Source of the DNA: Pseudomonadota bacterium
GTDB taxonomy: Bacteria > Pseudomonadota > Gammaproteobacteria > UBA5335
Length of the DNA: 19,371 bases
NCBI GenBank assembly: GCA_021783685.1
Contig: JAJXTQ010000004.1
Coordinates: 1-19,371 of the forward strand
Direction: 5' to 3'
Of this stretch, positions 8,012 to 15,369 are shown piece after piece. Made by a program: the position numbers and the translations under genes. The notes under the pieces are model-generated. The model was not told the DNA's origin and searched no databases. It saw only the letters and a list, made by a program, of their open reading frames with translations. Each line of letters starts with the position of its first letter. Positions within the stretch are counted from its first letter, which is position 1.

Positions 8012-8299
8012 ATGCAAGACACCCGGATCGTCATCGCCTACTGCACCCAGTGTCAATGGCTGTTGCGAGCGGCCTGGCTGGCGCAGGAGTTGCTAATGAC
8101 TTTCGGGCAGGATGTGAAGGAGGTCGCCCTGCGGCCGGGTTTGGGGGGCATTTTCGAGATTCACCTGAATGACGAACTGCTCTGGTCGCGTGCCCGGGAG
8201 GGTCGTTTTCCGGAGGCCCGGGAGATCAAGCAACGGGTCCGGGACCGCATCGATCCGGATCGCGACCTGGGACACATCGACCGCGGGCAGGCGCATTGA
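8012..8299 (+). CDS. SelW/SelT/SelH (Rdx) family protein, Cys-x-x-Cys form
   Basis: Small thioredoxin-fold protein of the Rdx (SelWTH) family, thought to act in thiol redox chemistry in the cytoplasm; the partner is not known. The 95-residue product opens with MQDTRIVIAYCTQCQW. Its redox motif CTQC (residues 11-14) occupies the place where animal SelW proteins have Cys-x-x-Sec, so this is the ordinary cysteine homologue. RPGLGGIFEI follows (about 42-51) and is typical of the family. The start at 8012 fits the family N-terminus, with AGGGT about 9 bases upstream. The stop codon is two bases before the start of the DUF2905 gene, so both are probably one transcript. Confidence 0.85.
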   Translation: MQDTRIVIAYCTQCQWLLRAAWLAQELLMTFGQDVKEVALRPGLGGIFEIHLNDELLWSRAREGRFPEAREIKQRVRDRIDPDRDLGHIDRGQAH

Positions 8300-8301
8300 A
8301 C

Positions 8302-8502
8302 ATGCAGCGTGGATTGATCATGGCCGGATTCCTGCTGGTGGGGATCGGCGTTTCCCGGCCATGGTCGACGCGTCTGCGGCTGGGCCGATTGCCGGGCGAC
8401 TTTTACTGGCGCAGCGATACCGTCGCGGTTTATGTTCCGTTGGCCACGAGCTTGATCGTGAGTCTGGTGCCAGGCCTCGTGCTCTGGTATCCGCGGCGCT
8501 GA
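8302..8502 (+). CDS. DUF2905 family small membrane protein
   Basis: A 66-residue membrane protein of the DUF2905 family, whose function is unknown. Two hydrophobic segments are visible (about residues 6-16 and 41-60). They flank the conserved family core RLRLGRLPGDFYWRS (about 24-38), where most members have LGRLPGDI or similar. It starts two bases after the SelW-family stop codon. An in-frame TTG at 8296 would overlap that gene and is less likely than ATG 8302. Tight spacing suggests translation coupled to the gene before it. Confidence 0.85.
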   Translation: MQRGLIMAGFLLVGIGVSRPWSTRLRLGRLPGDFYWRSDTVAVYVPLATSLIVSLVPGLVLWYPRR

Positions 8503-8533
8503 TGGGTGTCCCACGCGGGCAGGTTTGAGTAGA

Positions 8534-8591
8534 CTTCTGGCACGCCAGCCAAAGCTGGGTTTTCCAGAAGGGGGAAGGTTGAAGGGGGAAG
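8534..8591 (+). promoter_or_regulatory. Nested hairpin and tandem purine repeats in barrel-gene leader
   Basis: CTTCTGG (8534-8540) pairs with CCAGAAG (8564-8570). Inside that, CCAGC (8545-8549) pairs with GCTGG (8554-8558) around the loop CAAA, followed by G and TTTT, so the inner hairpin alone resembles a weak intrinsic terminator for the upstream DUF2905 gene. The outer arm runs into the first of two identical copies of GAAGGGGGAAG (8567-8577 and 8581-8591). The second copy holds the ribosome binding site for the gene at 8600. The arrangement could control translation or read-through; this is inference. Confidence 0.35.
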
Positions 8592-8599
8592 CGCAATCC

Positions 8600-9232
8600 A
8601 TGAAAAAAAGCAGATCGGTGGGCGTTTTGCTGCTGGGGCTTGGGGTGGGCATGGGGCAGGCCCATGGCGCAGGTTTTCTCTCGGCGGATGTGCTGGAGCG
8701 CGCTTACCAGGCGCACCTGGGCTTCGATGGCCTCGGTGATACCAGCCCCGATGTCGTCTCGCCGCAGCCCTTGGGGGACCATTTTTTCCTCACCACGGGA
8801 TACCGTTCACGCAGCGAGATCCTGGGGGACTTCAGTCTTCCGCTGGACGCGCTGTCTGCCGGAATCGGCGGACGCTACACCTTGACCGCCCCATTGACCG
8901 GCATCTCGATGGATCTGTTCGGGGGCGTCTCTTACCTGCATCGCCACGACGAGTTGTTCGCGACCGACCTCTGGCAGGGCTATGGCCTGGGCGGTGGGCT
9001 GCGGATGGGCATTCAGGAGGCTTTCGCGCTTGAATTCGAGGTCTTGCAGAACGCGCTGGACAATCGCCGGGACGAGGTCACCTCCGGACTGCTGCGCTAT
9101 TCCCTTGGCGCCTTGTATCGGCTGTCGCCCAACCTCGGATTGACTGCTTCGTACACGACGGGCGAGTACGAAAAGGATCTGCAAGGCCAGGATCTGTCCG
9201 AATGGCGGTTCGGCGCGCGTCTGGGATTCTGA
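8600..9232 (+). CDS. Putative outer-membrane beta-barrel protein (unrecognised)
   Basis: I do not recognise a named family. The 210-residue product has a clear signal peptide (MKKSRS, then a Leu/Gly hydrophobic run, cleavage likely after QAHG near residue 23). After it come alternating polar/hydrophobic segments suited to beta strands: FFLTTGYRSR, LSAGIGGRYTL, ISMDLFGGVSYL, YGLGGGLRMGI, FALEFEVL, LLRYSLGALYRL, LGLTASYTTGEY and WRFGARLGF. The chain ends in Phe, the usual last residue of outer-membrane barrels recognised by BamA. About eight strands would fit an OmpA/OmpX-sized barrel. ATG 8600 is chosen because it begins the signal peptide and follows AGGGGGAA by about 10 bases. The gene stands alone between the DUF2905 gene and a convergent methyltransferase. 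Confidence 0.75.
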   Translation: MKKSRSVGVLLLGLGVGMGQAHGAGFLSADVLERAYQAHLGFDGLGDTSPDVVSPQPLGDHFFLTTGYRSRSEILGDFSLPLDALSAGIGGRYTLTAPLTGISMDLFGGVSYLHRHDELFATDLWQGYGLGGGLRMGIQEAFALEFEVLQNALDNRRDEVTSGLLRYSLGALYRLSPNLGLTASYTTGEYEKDLQGQDLSEWRFGARLGF

Positions 9233-9246
9233 CGCCGCCGATCAGG

Positions 9247-9266
9247 CGTGCCGGGATGCCGGCGCG
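9247..9266. terminator. Hairpin between convergent barrel and methyltransferase genes
   Basis: CGTGCCGG (9247-9254) and CCGGCGCG (9259-9266) form an 8-bp stem with one G-U pair and the loop GATG, 15 bases past the barrel gene stop. No T-run follows. It is placed where a shared terminator for the two convergent genes would be expected. Confidence 0.4.
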
Positions 9267-9309
9267 TCACGCACATGGATCTCGTCTGCCCAAGGGCAAA
9301 GCTCGCGGT

Positions 9310-9975
9310 TCAGGCCCTTTTTCGGGCCAGCGAGAGGCCGTCTGCCACGGGCAACAGGCACAGGTCGATGCGCTCGTCGCTGCGCCGCGCGGCGTTGAAA
9401 GCCCGCAAGGCGACCGTATCTTCATCGGTGATCGCAGGGTCCGCCACATGGCCGGACCACAAGGTGTTGTCCACCGCGATGACGCCGCCCGGCCGCAGCA
9501 GTTTCAGGCAGGCCTCGAAATAGGCGGCATACCCGGTCTTGTCTGCGTCGATGAAGGCGAAGTCGAATCGGCCCGATTCCCCGGCATCGATCAGCGCGTG
9601 CAGGGTTTCCAGCGCGGGCCGAAGGTGCAGGCGGATGCGATCGGCAACATCGGCTTGCTGCCAGTAGCGCCGGGCGATCGCCGTCCATTCCGCGCTGATG
9701 TCGCATGCGACGAGTTCGCCGTTCTCCGGCAGGGCCAGTGCCGTGATGAGGGCGCTATAGCCTGTATAGACGCCGATCTCGAGGCTGCGCCGCACGCCCA
9801 GGCTGCGGATCAGGAAGTCCAGGAACTGACCCTGTTCCGGCGCGATCTGCATGTTGGCTTCGGGGAGGCGCGCGGTTTCCTCGCGCAGGGCGCGGGCGAT
9901 GTCCGGTTCGCGCACGCCGAATCCGCAGAGATAGGCGCCGAGTCGGTCATCCATCGTCAGCGTCTTGCGACTCAC
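9310..9975 (-). CDS. Class I SAM-dependent O-methyltransferase (YrrM/CCoAOMT type)
   Basis: Cation-dependent O-methyltransferase of the family that includes caffeoyl-CoA O-methyltransferases and bacterial YrrM. The 221-residue product has the SAM-binding motif SLEIGVYTGYSAL (about 64-76), ELVACDIS, the metal-site stretch FDFAFIDADKTGY and VDNTLWSG, all in the family order. The GTG start at 9975 lies 4 bases after the rho stop codon and has a GGGGTT-like ribosome site. ATG 9954 would remove the first seven residues and is possible. The tight junction means it is co-transcribed with rho. Its methyl acceptor cannot be predicted. Confidence 0.9.
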   Translation of the reverse strand: MSRKTLTMDDRLGAYLCGFGVREPDIARALREETARLPEANMQIAPEQGQFLDFLIRSLGVRRSLEIGVYTGYSALITALALPENGELVACDISAEWTAIARRYWQQADVADRIRLHLRPALETLHALIDAGESGRFDFAFIDADKTGYAAYFEACLKLLRPGGVIAVDNTLWSGHVADPAITDEDTVALRAFNAARRSDERIDLCLLPVADGLSLARKRA

Positions 9976-9979
9976 GCGT

Positions 9980-11239
9980 TCAACCCCGCTTCATGGTGTC
10001 GAAAAATTCGCCGTTGGTCTTGGTGTTTTTCATGCGATCGAGCAAAAACTCGATGGCGGCGAGTTCGTCCATGGAGTGCAGGAGCTTGCGCAGTATCCAG
10101 ATCTTCTGCATTTCTTCCTGCGGGATGAGGAACTCCTCGCGCCGGGTTCCCGAGCGGTTGATGTTGATCGCCGGGAAGATGCGCTTTTCGGCGATACGGC
10201 GTTCCAGGTGGATTTCCATGTTGCCGGTGCCCTTGAATTCCTCGTAGATCACATCATCCATGCGCGAGCCGGTATCGACCAGGGCAGTGGCGATGATGGT
10301 CAGCGAGCCGCCTTCCTCGATGTTGCGGGCTGCGCCGAAGAAGCGTTTGGGCCGATGCAGCGCGTTGGCGTCGACACCGCCGGTCAGCACCTTGCCGGAG
10401 GAGGGCACCACGGTATTGTAGGCCCGCGCCAGACGGGTGATGGAATCGAGCAGCACCACGACGTCCCGCTTGTGCTCGACCAGTCGCTTGGCCTTCTCGA
10501 TCACCATTTCCGCAACCTGGACGTGGCGGGTCGCCGGCTCGTCGAAGGTCGAGGCGATCACTTCGCCGCGCACCGAACGGCTCATTTCGGTGACTTCCTC
10601 GGGGCGTTCGTCGATGAGCAGGACGATGAGGTAACACTCGGGATGATTGGCCGCGATGCTGTGGGCGATGTTCTGCAACATCATGGTCTTGCCGGCCTTG
10701 GGCGGCGAGACGACGAGACCGCGTTGCCCTTTGCCGATGGGCGCGATCATGTCGATGATGCGCGAGGTCAGGTCTTCGGTGCTGCCGTTGCCCTGCTCGA
10801 GCCCCAGGTTTTCCTTGGCGAACAGCGGCGTGAGGTTTTCGAACAGGATCTTGTGATGGGAGGCTTCGGGCCGTTCAAAGTTGATTTCATCGACTTTCAG
10901 CAGCGCGAAGTAGCGTTCGCCTTCCTTGGGGGGGCGAATCCGCCCCGTGACGGTGTCGCCGGTGCGGAGGTTGAAGCGTCGGATCTGGCTCGGCGAGACA
11001 TAGATGTCATCGGGACCGGCCAGGTACGAGCTGTCTCCCGACCGCAGAAAGCCATAGCCGTCCTGCATGATTTCCACGATGCCGTCGCCGAAGATTTCGT
11101 CGCCGTTCTTGGCGACGTGTTTCAGGATGGCGAAGATGATGTCCTGCTTGCGCGAGCGCGCAGTCCCTTCGATGTTCATCGACTGCGCCAGAGCGACGAG
11201 CTCGGCGGCCGGCATTTTCTTCAGATCGGTGAGGTTCAT
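9980..11239 (-). CDS. rho: Transcription termination factor Rho
   Basis: Hexameric RNA-dependent ATPase/translocase that ends transcription at C-rich untranslated RNA. At 419 residues it equals the E. coli protein in length. It has the N-terminal [18 protein letters not shown] helical domain, the primary RNA-binding (cold-shock-like) domain with DGYGFLRS and [16 protein letters not shown], the Walker A motif SPPKAGKT (about 178-185), [28 protein letters not shown] and the R-loop region around [11 protein letters not shown]. The MNLTDLK start at 11239 is standard; an open extension to 11428 is upstream leader. The ribosome site is weak. A 215-base leader separates it from trxA and is C-rich, as expected for autogenous control. 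Confidence 0.99.
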   Translation of the reverse strand: MNLTDLKKMPAAELVALAQSMNIEGTARSRKQDIIFAILKHVAKNGDEIFGDGIVEIMQDGYGFLRSGDSSYLAGPDDIYVSPSQIRRFNLRTGDTVTGRIRPPKEGERYFALLKVDEINFERPEASHHKILFENLTPLFAKENLGLEQGNGSTEDLTSRIIDMIAPIGKGQRGLVVSPPKAGKTMMLQNIAHSIAANHPECYLIVLLIDERPEEVTEMSRSVRGEVIASTFDEPATRHVQVAEMVIEKAKRLVEHKRDVVVLLDSITRLARAYNTVVPSSGKVLTGGVDANALHRPKRFFGAARNIEEGGSLTIIATALVDTGSRMDDVIYEEFKGTGNMEIHLERRIAEKRIFPAININRSGTRREEFLIPQEEMQKIWILRKLLHSMDELAAIEFLLDRMKNTKTNGEFFDTMKRG

Positions 11240-11249
11240 GCAGTGGTTA

Positions 11250-11400
11250 CTCGAAATGGGCTGAGCCGAGCTCGAATGATGGGAAATGGCTTGGGGGATG
11301 GCGTGGATGGGCTTGCGGACCGTTTGCGTTCTCTGGGGCCGAACACGGGACGATGGGGGAGGTCTTTGCCGCAGATCTGGTTGTTGTGGTTCTGTTCGCG
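11250..11400 (-). promoter_or_regulatory. C-rich, G-poor rho leader (candidate rut site)
   Basis: Read in the direction of rho transcription, the 120 bases at 11400-11281 contain 52 C and 22 G, counted by eye. Runs such as CCTCCCCCATC and CCATCCCCCAAGCC are spaced along it. Such C-over-G, weakly structured RNA is what Rho binds. In E. coli rho limits its own synthesis by attenuation in its leader (established), so autoregulation here is a reasonable inference. Confidence 0.45.
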
Positions 11401-11401
11401 G

Positions 11402-11428
11402 ATGGCCCCGGACCATGCCGGGGGCCAT
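11402..11428. terminator. Strong hairpin after trxA, in the rho leader
   Basis: ATGGCCCCGG (11402-11411) and CCGGGGGCCAT (11418-11428) form a 10-bp stem with one bulged G and a 6-base loop. It lies 27 bases past the trxA stop in the minus direction. No T-run follows, so it may be a 3' end-protecting structure for trxA mRNA or a partial terminator, not a full stop. Confidence 0.4.
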
Positions 11429-11454
11429 TCAAGGCGCTGCGCGCGTCCGACAGA

Positions 11455-11781
11455 TTATAGCTGGCTGTCGAGAAAGGCCGTCAGTTGCGACTTCGACAGC
11501 GCACCGACCTTCGTTGCCTCGACATTGCCTCCCTTGAAGAGCATCAGCGTCGGAATGCCGCGAATACCGTATTTGGGAGGAGTCTGGGGGTTTTCATCGA
11601 TGTTGAGTTTCGCGATCCTGAGTCGTCCTGCATACTGCTCAGACATTTCGTCCAGAATCGGCGCGATCATCTTGCAGGGCCCGCACCATTCGGCCCAATA
11701 ATCCACCAGGACCGGCAACTGGGACAGCAGCACTTCCCGCTCGAAACTCTCATCCGTGACATGGGTGATCGCACCGCTCAC
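11455..11781 (-). CDS. trxA: Thioredoxin TrxA
   Basis: Cytoplasmic dithiol-disulfide oxidoreductase, 108 residues, the normal length of thioredoxin 1. The active site WCGPC is at residues 32-36, preceded by VLVDYWAE; the cis-Pro loop [14 protein letters not shown] follows. The GTG start at 11781 has TGGAGG 8 bases upstream and gives the family N-terminus. An ATG five bases earlier is out of frame. It is divergent from rhlB (220 bases between starts) and upstream of rho, the same order as in E. coli. I could not identify a convincing promoter pair in the divergent gap by eye. Confidence 0.98.
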   Translation of the reverse strand: MSGAITHVTDESFEREVLLSQLPVLVDYWAEWCGPCKMIAPILDEMSEQYAGRLRIAKLNIDENPQTPPKYGIRGIPTLMLFKGGNVEATKVGALSKSQLTAFLDSQL

Positions 11782-12001
11782 GAAACATACCTCCACAGCA
11801 AGATAGGAAACTGAATTCTCGTGCCGGAAACGCGCAGAAAGCGTCGGCGGGAACCCGACCGAATGTGACTCGGCCGGACCGGATGAGGCAGAATAGACAG
11901 TAGATCCAAGGAAACAGCTCGGAGCTAGATTACCCAGTGATTGACCCGAAATGCAATAGGGCGGCTTGCCGCGTCGCGCCGGCGGGACAGGGCAGGACCT
12001 C

Positions 12002-13297
12002 ATGACGGAACCGACCGCAACTGCTTCGCCGCCACAGGCATTTTCCGATCTCGCGCTCCATCCCGCCCTGCTCGCCGGAACGGCGCTGGCGGGCTTTTCC
12101 CATTGCACCCCGATCCAGTCCGCGAGCCTGCCGTTCGCACTGGCCGGACGGGACGTGGCGGGACAGGCCCAGACCGGGACGGGGAAGACGGCAGCCTTTC
12201 TGCTTGCGGCGATGCAGCGCTTGTTGACCCAGGCGCCGGACGTTCACCGGAAACCCACCCAGCCTCGAGCCCTGATATTGGCGCCCACCCGGGAATTGGC
12301 GGTCCAGATTCATCGTGATGGCCTGCAGCTCGGCGCATCGACCGGCCTGCAGCTGGGTGTGGTCTACGGGGGTACGGGGTATCAGGCCCAGCGGGAATCG
12401 CTCCGGGACGGGGTGGACCTGCTGGTCGGCACGCCCGGCCGGCTCATCGACTACCTGAAGCAGGGGGTGTTCGACCTGAAGGCGGTCGAGGTGCTGGTAC
12501 TGGACGAGGCCGACCGGATGTTCGACTTGGGTTTCATCAGCGACGTGCGCTTTCTGATGCGTCGTCTGCCGCCCCCGCAGCAGCGGCTGGGTTTGCTGTT
12601 CTCCGCCACCCTGTCGCACCGGGTGACCGAATTGGCCTACGAGCACATGAACGATCCGCAGGTCATCCGGACCCAGGCGGAACAGGTCACTGCCGCCGGT
12701 GCCCGTGAGCGGCTGTACCATGTGGCGAGCGACGAAAAGATGGCGGTGCTGCGAGCGGTGCTCCATGCCCACGCGGATGAACGCACCATCATTTTCGTCA
12801 ATACGCGCCGGGTATCCGAGAAAATCGAACAGCGACTGCGTGCGCAGCATGTCGCTGTCGGACGGCTCAGCGGCGACGTCCCGCAGAACAAGCGGCTGGC
12901 GCTGCTGCAAGAATTCACCGAGGGGCATGCCCGGGTGTTGGTGGCCACCGATGTCGCGGCCCGTGGATTGCACATCCCAGACGTGGGTCTGGTCATCAAC
13001 TACGATCTGCCTCAGGACGCCGAGGACTATGTACATCGCATCGGCCGCACGGCGCGGGCCGGAGCCGATGGGGACGCCGTGTCGCTGTGCTGTGAACACT
13101 ACTGTTACGCCTTGCCGGACATCGAAGCCTTCATCGGCCACAAGATCCCGGTCGCCGCCCTCCCTGAGCCCGCGCCAGCCATCGCGCCGCCGCGTCGCGC
13201 GGGGCACGCCGTATCGCCCGAGTCCGCCGGCGATTCGCCGCGACCGACGCGACGCCGCCGAACGCCCACAGGCCCCGCTTCCAGCCAAGGAGAATGA
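12002..13297 (+). CDS. rhlB: DEAD-box ATP-dependent RNA helicase RhlB
   Basis: RNA helicase that in E. coli unwinds structured RNA for the degradosome. The 431-residue product has all motifs: Q motif (FSDLALH to CTPIQ, 14-39), Walker A AQTGTGKT (56-63), PTRELA (95-100), GTPGR, DEAD (168-171), SAT (201-203), [14 protein letters not shown] (315-322) and [10 protein letters not shown] (345-354). The tail (about 385-431) is rich in Ala, Pro and Arg, as in RhlB. Divergence from trxA-rho supports RhlB over the related RhlE or SrmB. ATG 12002 follows AGGA by about 5 bases and gives a normal N-terminus; a longer frame to 11966 is unlikely. The stop overlaps ATG 13294 of the cysQ frame, and cysQ itself starts 5 bases later. 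Confidence 0.95.
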   Translation: MTEPTATASPPQAFSDLALHPALLAGTALAGFSHCTPIQSASLPFALAGRDVAGQAQTGTGKTAAFLLAAMQRLLTQAPDVHRKPTQPRALILAPTRELAVQIHRDGLQLGASTGLQLGVVYGGTGYQAQRESLRDGVDLLVGTPGRLIDYLKQGVFDLKAVEVLVLDEADRMFDLGFISDVRFLMRRLPPPQQRLGLLFSATLSHRVTELAYEHMNDPQVIRTQAEQVTAAGARERLYHVASDEKMAVLRAVLHAHADERTIIFVNTRRVSEKIEQRLRAQHVAVGRLSGDVPQNKRLALLQEFTEGHARVLVATDVAARGLHIPDVGLVINYDLPQDAEDYVHRIGRTARAGADGDAVSLCCEHYCYALPDIEAFIGHKIPVAALPEPAPAIAPPRRAGHAVSPESAGDSPRPTRRRRTPTGPASSQGE

Positions 13298-13302
13298 TCT
13301 GC

Positions 13303-14118
13303 ATGTCGAGTGTCGATGCCTTGCTCGATCCGGTGATCCGGTTTGCCACCGAGGCGGCGCGGGACATCCTCGCCGTCTACGCGCGGGAGGACTTTGGCGC
13401 ACGCGTCAAGGTCGACCAGTCACCGCTGACCGAAGCCGATCTGGCGGCGCATCGCTTGTTGGCGGCGGGACTTTCACGGCTGACGCCGGATTGGCCGGTG
13501 TTGTCCGAAGAAGGTGGCTTGCCCGATTTTTCCGAGCGGTCCGGGTGGACGCATTATTGGTTGATCGATCCGCTCGATGGAACCAAGGAGTTTCTCAAGC
13601 GCAATGGTGAGTTTACCGTCAATGTCGCGCTGATCGTGGACCATCGGCCCGTGTTGGGTGTGGTACAGGTGCCTGCGACGGGAGTCTGCTACGCGGCGAG
13701 TCCGGCCCGCGGCGCATTCAAGATCGAGTCCGGGGGCACCACGATCCCGCTCGCCGTGCGGTCCTGTCCGGCGGGCGAGCGCGTCACGGTTGTCGCGAGT
13801 CGCAGCCATCAGAGCCCGGAAGTCGCCGCCTATCTGGAGCGCCTCGGGCCGTGCGACCTCGCGAGCATGGGCAGCTCACTCAAGATCTGTTTGGTGGCCG
13901 AAGGCAAGGCGGACGTCTACCCGCGATTGGGTCCCACCAGCGAATGGGATACGGCTGCGGCCCAAGCCGTGCTGGAGGCTGCCGGCGGGCGACTTACGGA
14001 TCTCACCGGTCATCCGATGCGCTACAACGCCAAGGCCGAGATTCTGAATCCGTCTTTCCTGGCCTTCGGCGACCCGTCGCGAGACTGGCGGGCCTATCTG
14101 CCGGAAATGGCCGGCTGA
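13303..14118 (+). CDS. cysQ: 3'(2'),5'-bisphosphate nucleotidase CysQ
   Basis: Magnesium-dependent, lithium-sensitive phosphatase that hydrolyses PAP, the by-product of sulfate assimilation, to AMP; a cytoplasmic or membrane-associated member of the inositol monophosphatase family. The 271-residue product shows the metal-binding EE (69-70), WLIDPLDGTKEF (87-97), with the Asp residues of the family signature, and WDTAAAQAVLEAAGG starting at residue 215. I chose ATG 13303 because AAGGAG (13287-13292) lies 10 bases upstream; ATG 13294, in frame, is only one base from that site. It directly follows rhlB and is probably co-transcribed with it. Confidence 0.95.
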   Translation: MSSVDALLDPVIRFATEAARDILAVYAREDFGARVKVDQSPLTEADLAAHRLLAAGLSRLTPDWPVLSEEGGLPDFSERSGWTHYWLIDPLDGTKEFLKRNGEFTVNVALIVDHRPVLGVVQVPATGVCYAASPARGAFKIESGGTTIPLAVRSCPAGERVTVVASRSHQSPEVAAYLERLGPCDLASMGSSLKICLVAEGKADVYPRLGPTSEWDTAAAQAVLEAAGGRLTDLTGHPMRYNAKAEILNPSFLAFGDPSRDWRAYLPEMAG

Positions 14119-14149
14119 CGGGGCGGACAATCCTGCGGCAAGGGGCGTA

Positions 14150-14180
14150 GCGCCCGCCGTGTCTCGAAGTCGGCGGGCGC
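14150..14180. terminator. Perfect 10-bp hairpin between cysQ and dsbB
   Basis: GCGCCCGCCG (14150-14159), an 11-base loop and CGGCGGGCGC (14171-14180) form a perfect stem in the 74-base gap between two convergent genes. Position fits a shared bidirectional terminator, though no T-run follows on either strand. Confidence 0.5.
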
Positions 14181-14192
14181 GTCCGGCGGGAA

Positions 14193-14729
14193 TCAGGACG
14201 TCAGCGACGCGCGGACATTCATGGTCACGCCGACCACGCCCATGATGACGAACCAGATGAGGCACCAGCCGGGAATGCTGATGCCGATGAAGGTCCAATC
14301 GACGATCGCGCATTCGCCGCTGCCTTTCAGCACATTCTGGATGACCGTCTGCAACGGCCACGCCTGCATCATGGTCGCCAGATCGGGCCCGCAGGCCGGG
14401 ACGCGTTCGGGCGGGAGATGTTGCAGCCACACATGGCGGCCGGCGACGCCGGCGCCGGCCATCGCAACGAGCCCCAGCACGACGGCATAGATGCGCCGCC
14501 CGATGCGGCCGGGCTGGTGCAGGGTCAGACCGAGGAAGGTCAGGCCCAGAGCCACGAGGCCGACGCGCTGGAAGATGCAGAGCGGGCAGGGTTCGCGTCC
14601 CTCCACGTACTGCAGGTAATAGGCGTATGCCATCAGCAGGACGCAGATGGAAAAACCGCAGAAATTGATCTGGCGCGGGTTCATGCCCAGAAAACGCGGA
14701 GCATCTTGCTCCATTAGGATCGCCGCCAT
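14193..14729 (-). CDS. dsbB: Disulfide bond formation protein DsbB
   Basis: Inner-membrane quinone reductase that reoxidises the periplasmic thiol oxidase DsbA. The 178-residue product has four membrane segments, the first Cys pair as CPLC (48-51) right after YVEGREP, and the second pair C113 (PACGPDL) and C140 (GSGEC), all in canonical spacing. The start at 14729 is chosen because GAGGAGG sits 7 bases upstream, a very strong site. The usual DsbB N-terminus would be nearer MNPRQINF (14684), which has no ribosome site, so this copy probably carries about 15 extra residues. It follows the thioesterase gene by 19 bases on the same strand. No dsbA is in the window. The exported cytochromes c nearby are possible beneficiaries of periplasmic thiol chemistry (inference). 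Confidence 0.95.
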   Translation of the reverse strand: MAAILMEQDAPRFLGMNPRQINFCGFSICVLLMAYAYYLQYVEGREPCPLCIFQRVGLVALGLTFLGLTLHQPGRIGRRIYAVVLGLVAMAGAGVAGRHVWLQHLPPERVPACGPDLATMMQAWPLQTVIQNVLKGSGECAIVDWTFIGISIPGWCLIWFVIMGVVGVTMNVRASLTS

Positions 14730-14748
14730 GGCAAAACCTCCTCGATCG

Positions 14749-15210
14749 TTAATCGTCTCGCTGTGTTGAGCGTCGTATCAGCACATAGCGCGCCCGACTC
14801 GTCACCGAACCCGGCCGCTTGCCTTCGATTGTAATCGTCAACTCGACGGCTGCCTTGCCGCACGTCATGAATTCCGTGAAAAGCGCCTCCATGATCTCGG
14901 TCGGCGGCCGTTCGCAGCGGCTGACGAGCGTCGTGGTGACGGGGGCCAGATACCGTGTCTCCAATTGAGCGATCACCACCTCGGCGTCCAACCCTCGCTC
15001 ACGCCGCGCCAGTTCCACCATCGCCCAGCCCGTGACGACCACCAGCGCCGCGAGGCTGCCGCCGAACGCTGCACCCTTGTGGTTGCGGTTCGGCTCATAC
15101 GGTGCGGCCAAGCGGAGCTCATGCCCATCATAATACTGAACCTCGACACCCATGAAGCCCGTGAGCGGAATGCCTGCTTTCAGGATGTCGGCGAGAGCTG
15201 CTGCGGTCAT
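14749..15210 (-). CDS. Hot-dog thioesterase, YiiD C-terminal-like
   Basis: A 153-residue protein resembling the thioesterase (hot-dog) domain found at the C-terminus of YiiD. It opens with a short helix and the stretch IPLTGFMGVEV, then LAAPYEPNRNHKGAAFGGSL (about 35-54), the part of the fold that carries the catalytic site in this group, and ends with a strand typical of the fold (TSRARYVLIRRS). Substrate is probably an acyl thioester, but which one is unknown. ATG 15210 is chosen on alignment to the family; it lacks a clear ribosome site, and the frame is open to 15294. It is upstream of dsbB and probably shares its transcript. The divergent olsB gene starts 159 bases away. Confidence 0.7.
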   Translation of the reverse strand: MTAAALADILKAGIPLTGFMGVEVQYYDGHELRLAAPYEPNRNHKGAAFGGSLAALVVVTGWAMVELARRERGLDAEVVIAQLETRYLAPVTTTLVSRCERPPTEIMEALFTEFMTCGKAAVELTITIEGKRPGSVTSRARYVLIRRSTQRDD

Positions 15211-15369
15211 GAGATTCGTCGCTTGCCTGCCGACGGTCGCGGCGCCTCGGGCTTTCAATATATCGTGCCTTTGGCCGTTCACGCCATCATCCAACCGTCA
15301 CGCTCGGTTCATCGCTTCGTCATCACGCATTTTTAAGCTCTTGCGGTTAATGACACCCTAGGAGTGCGC

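Noticed and set aside
15295..15369. Possible Pho box before olsB
   Set aside because: GTCAT occurs once, but a second repeat at the right spacing is missing.
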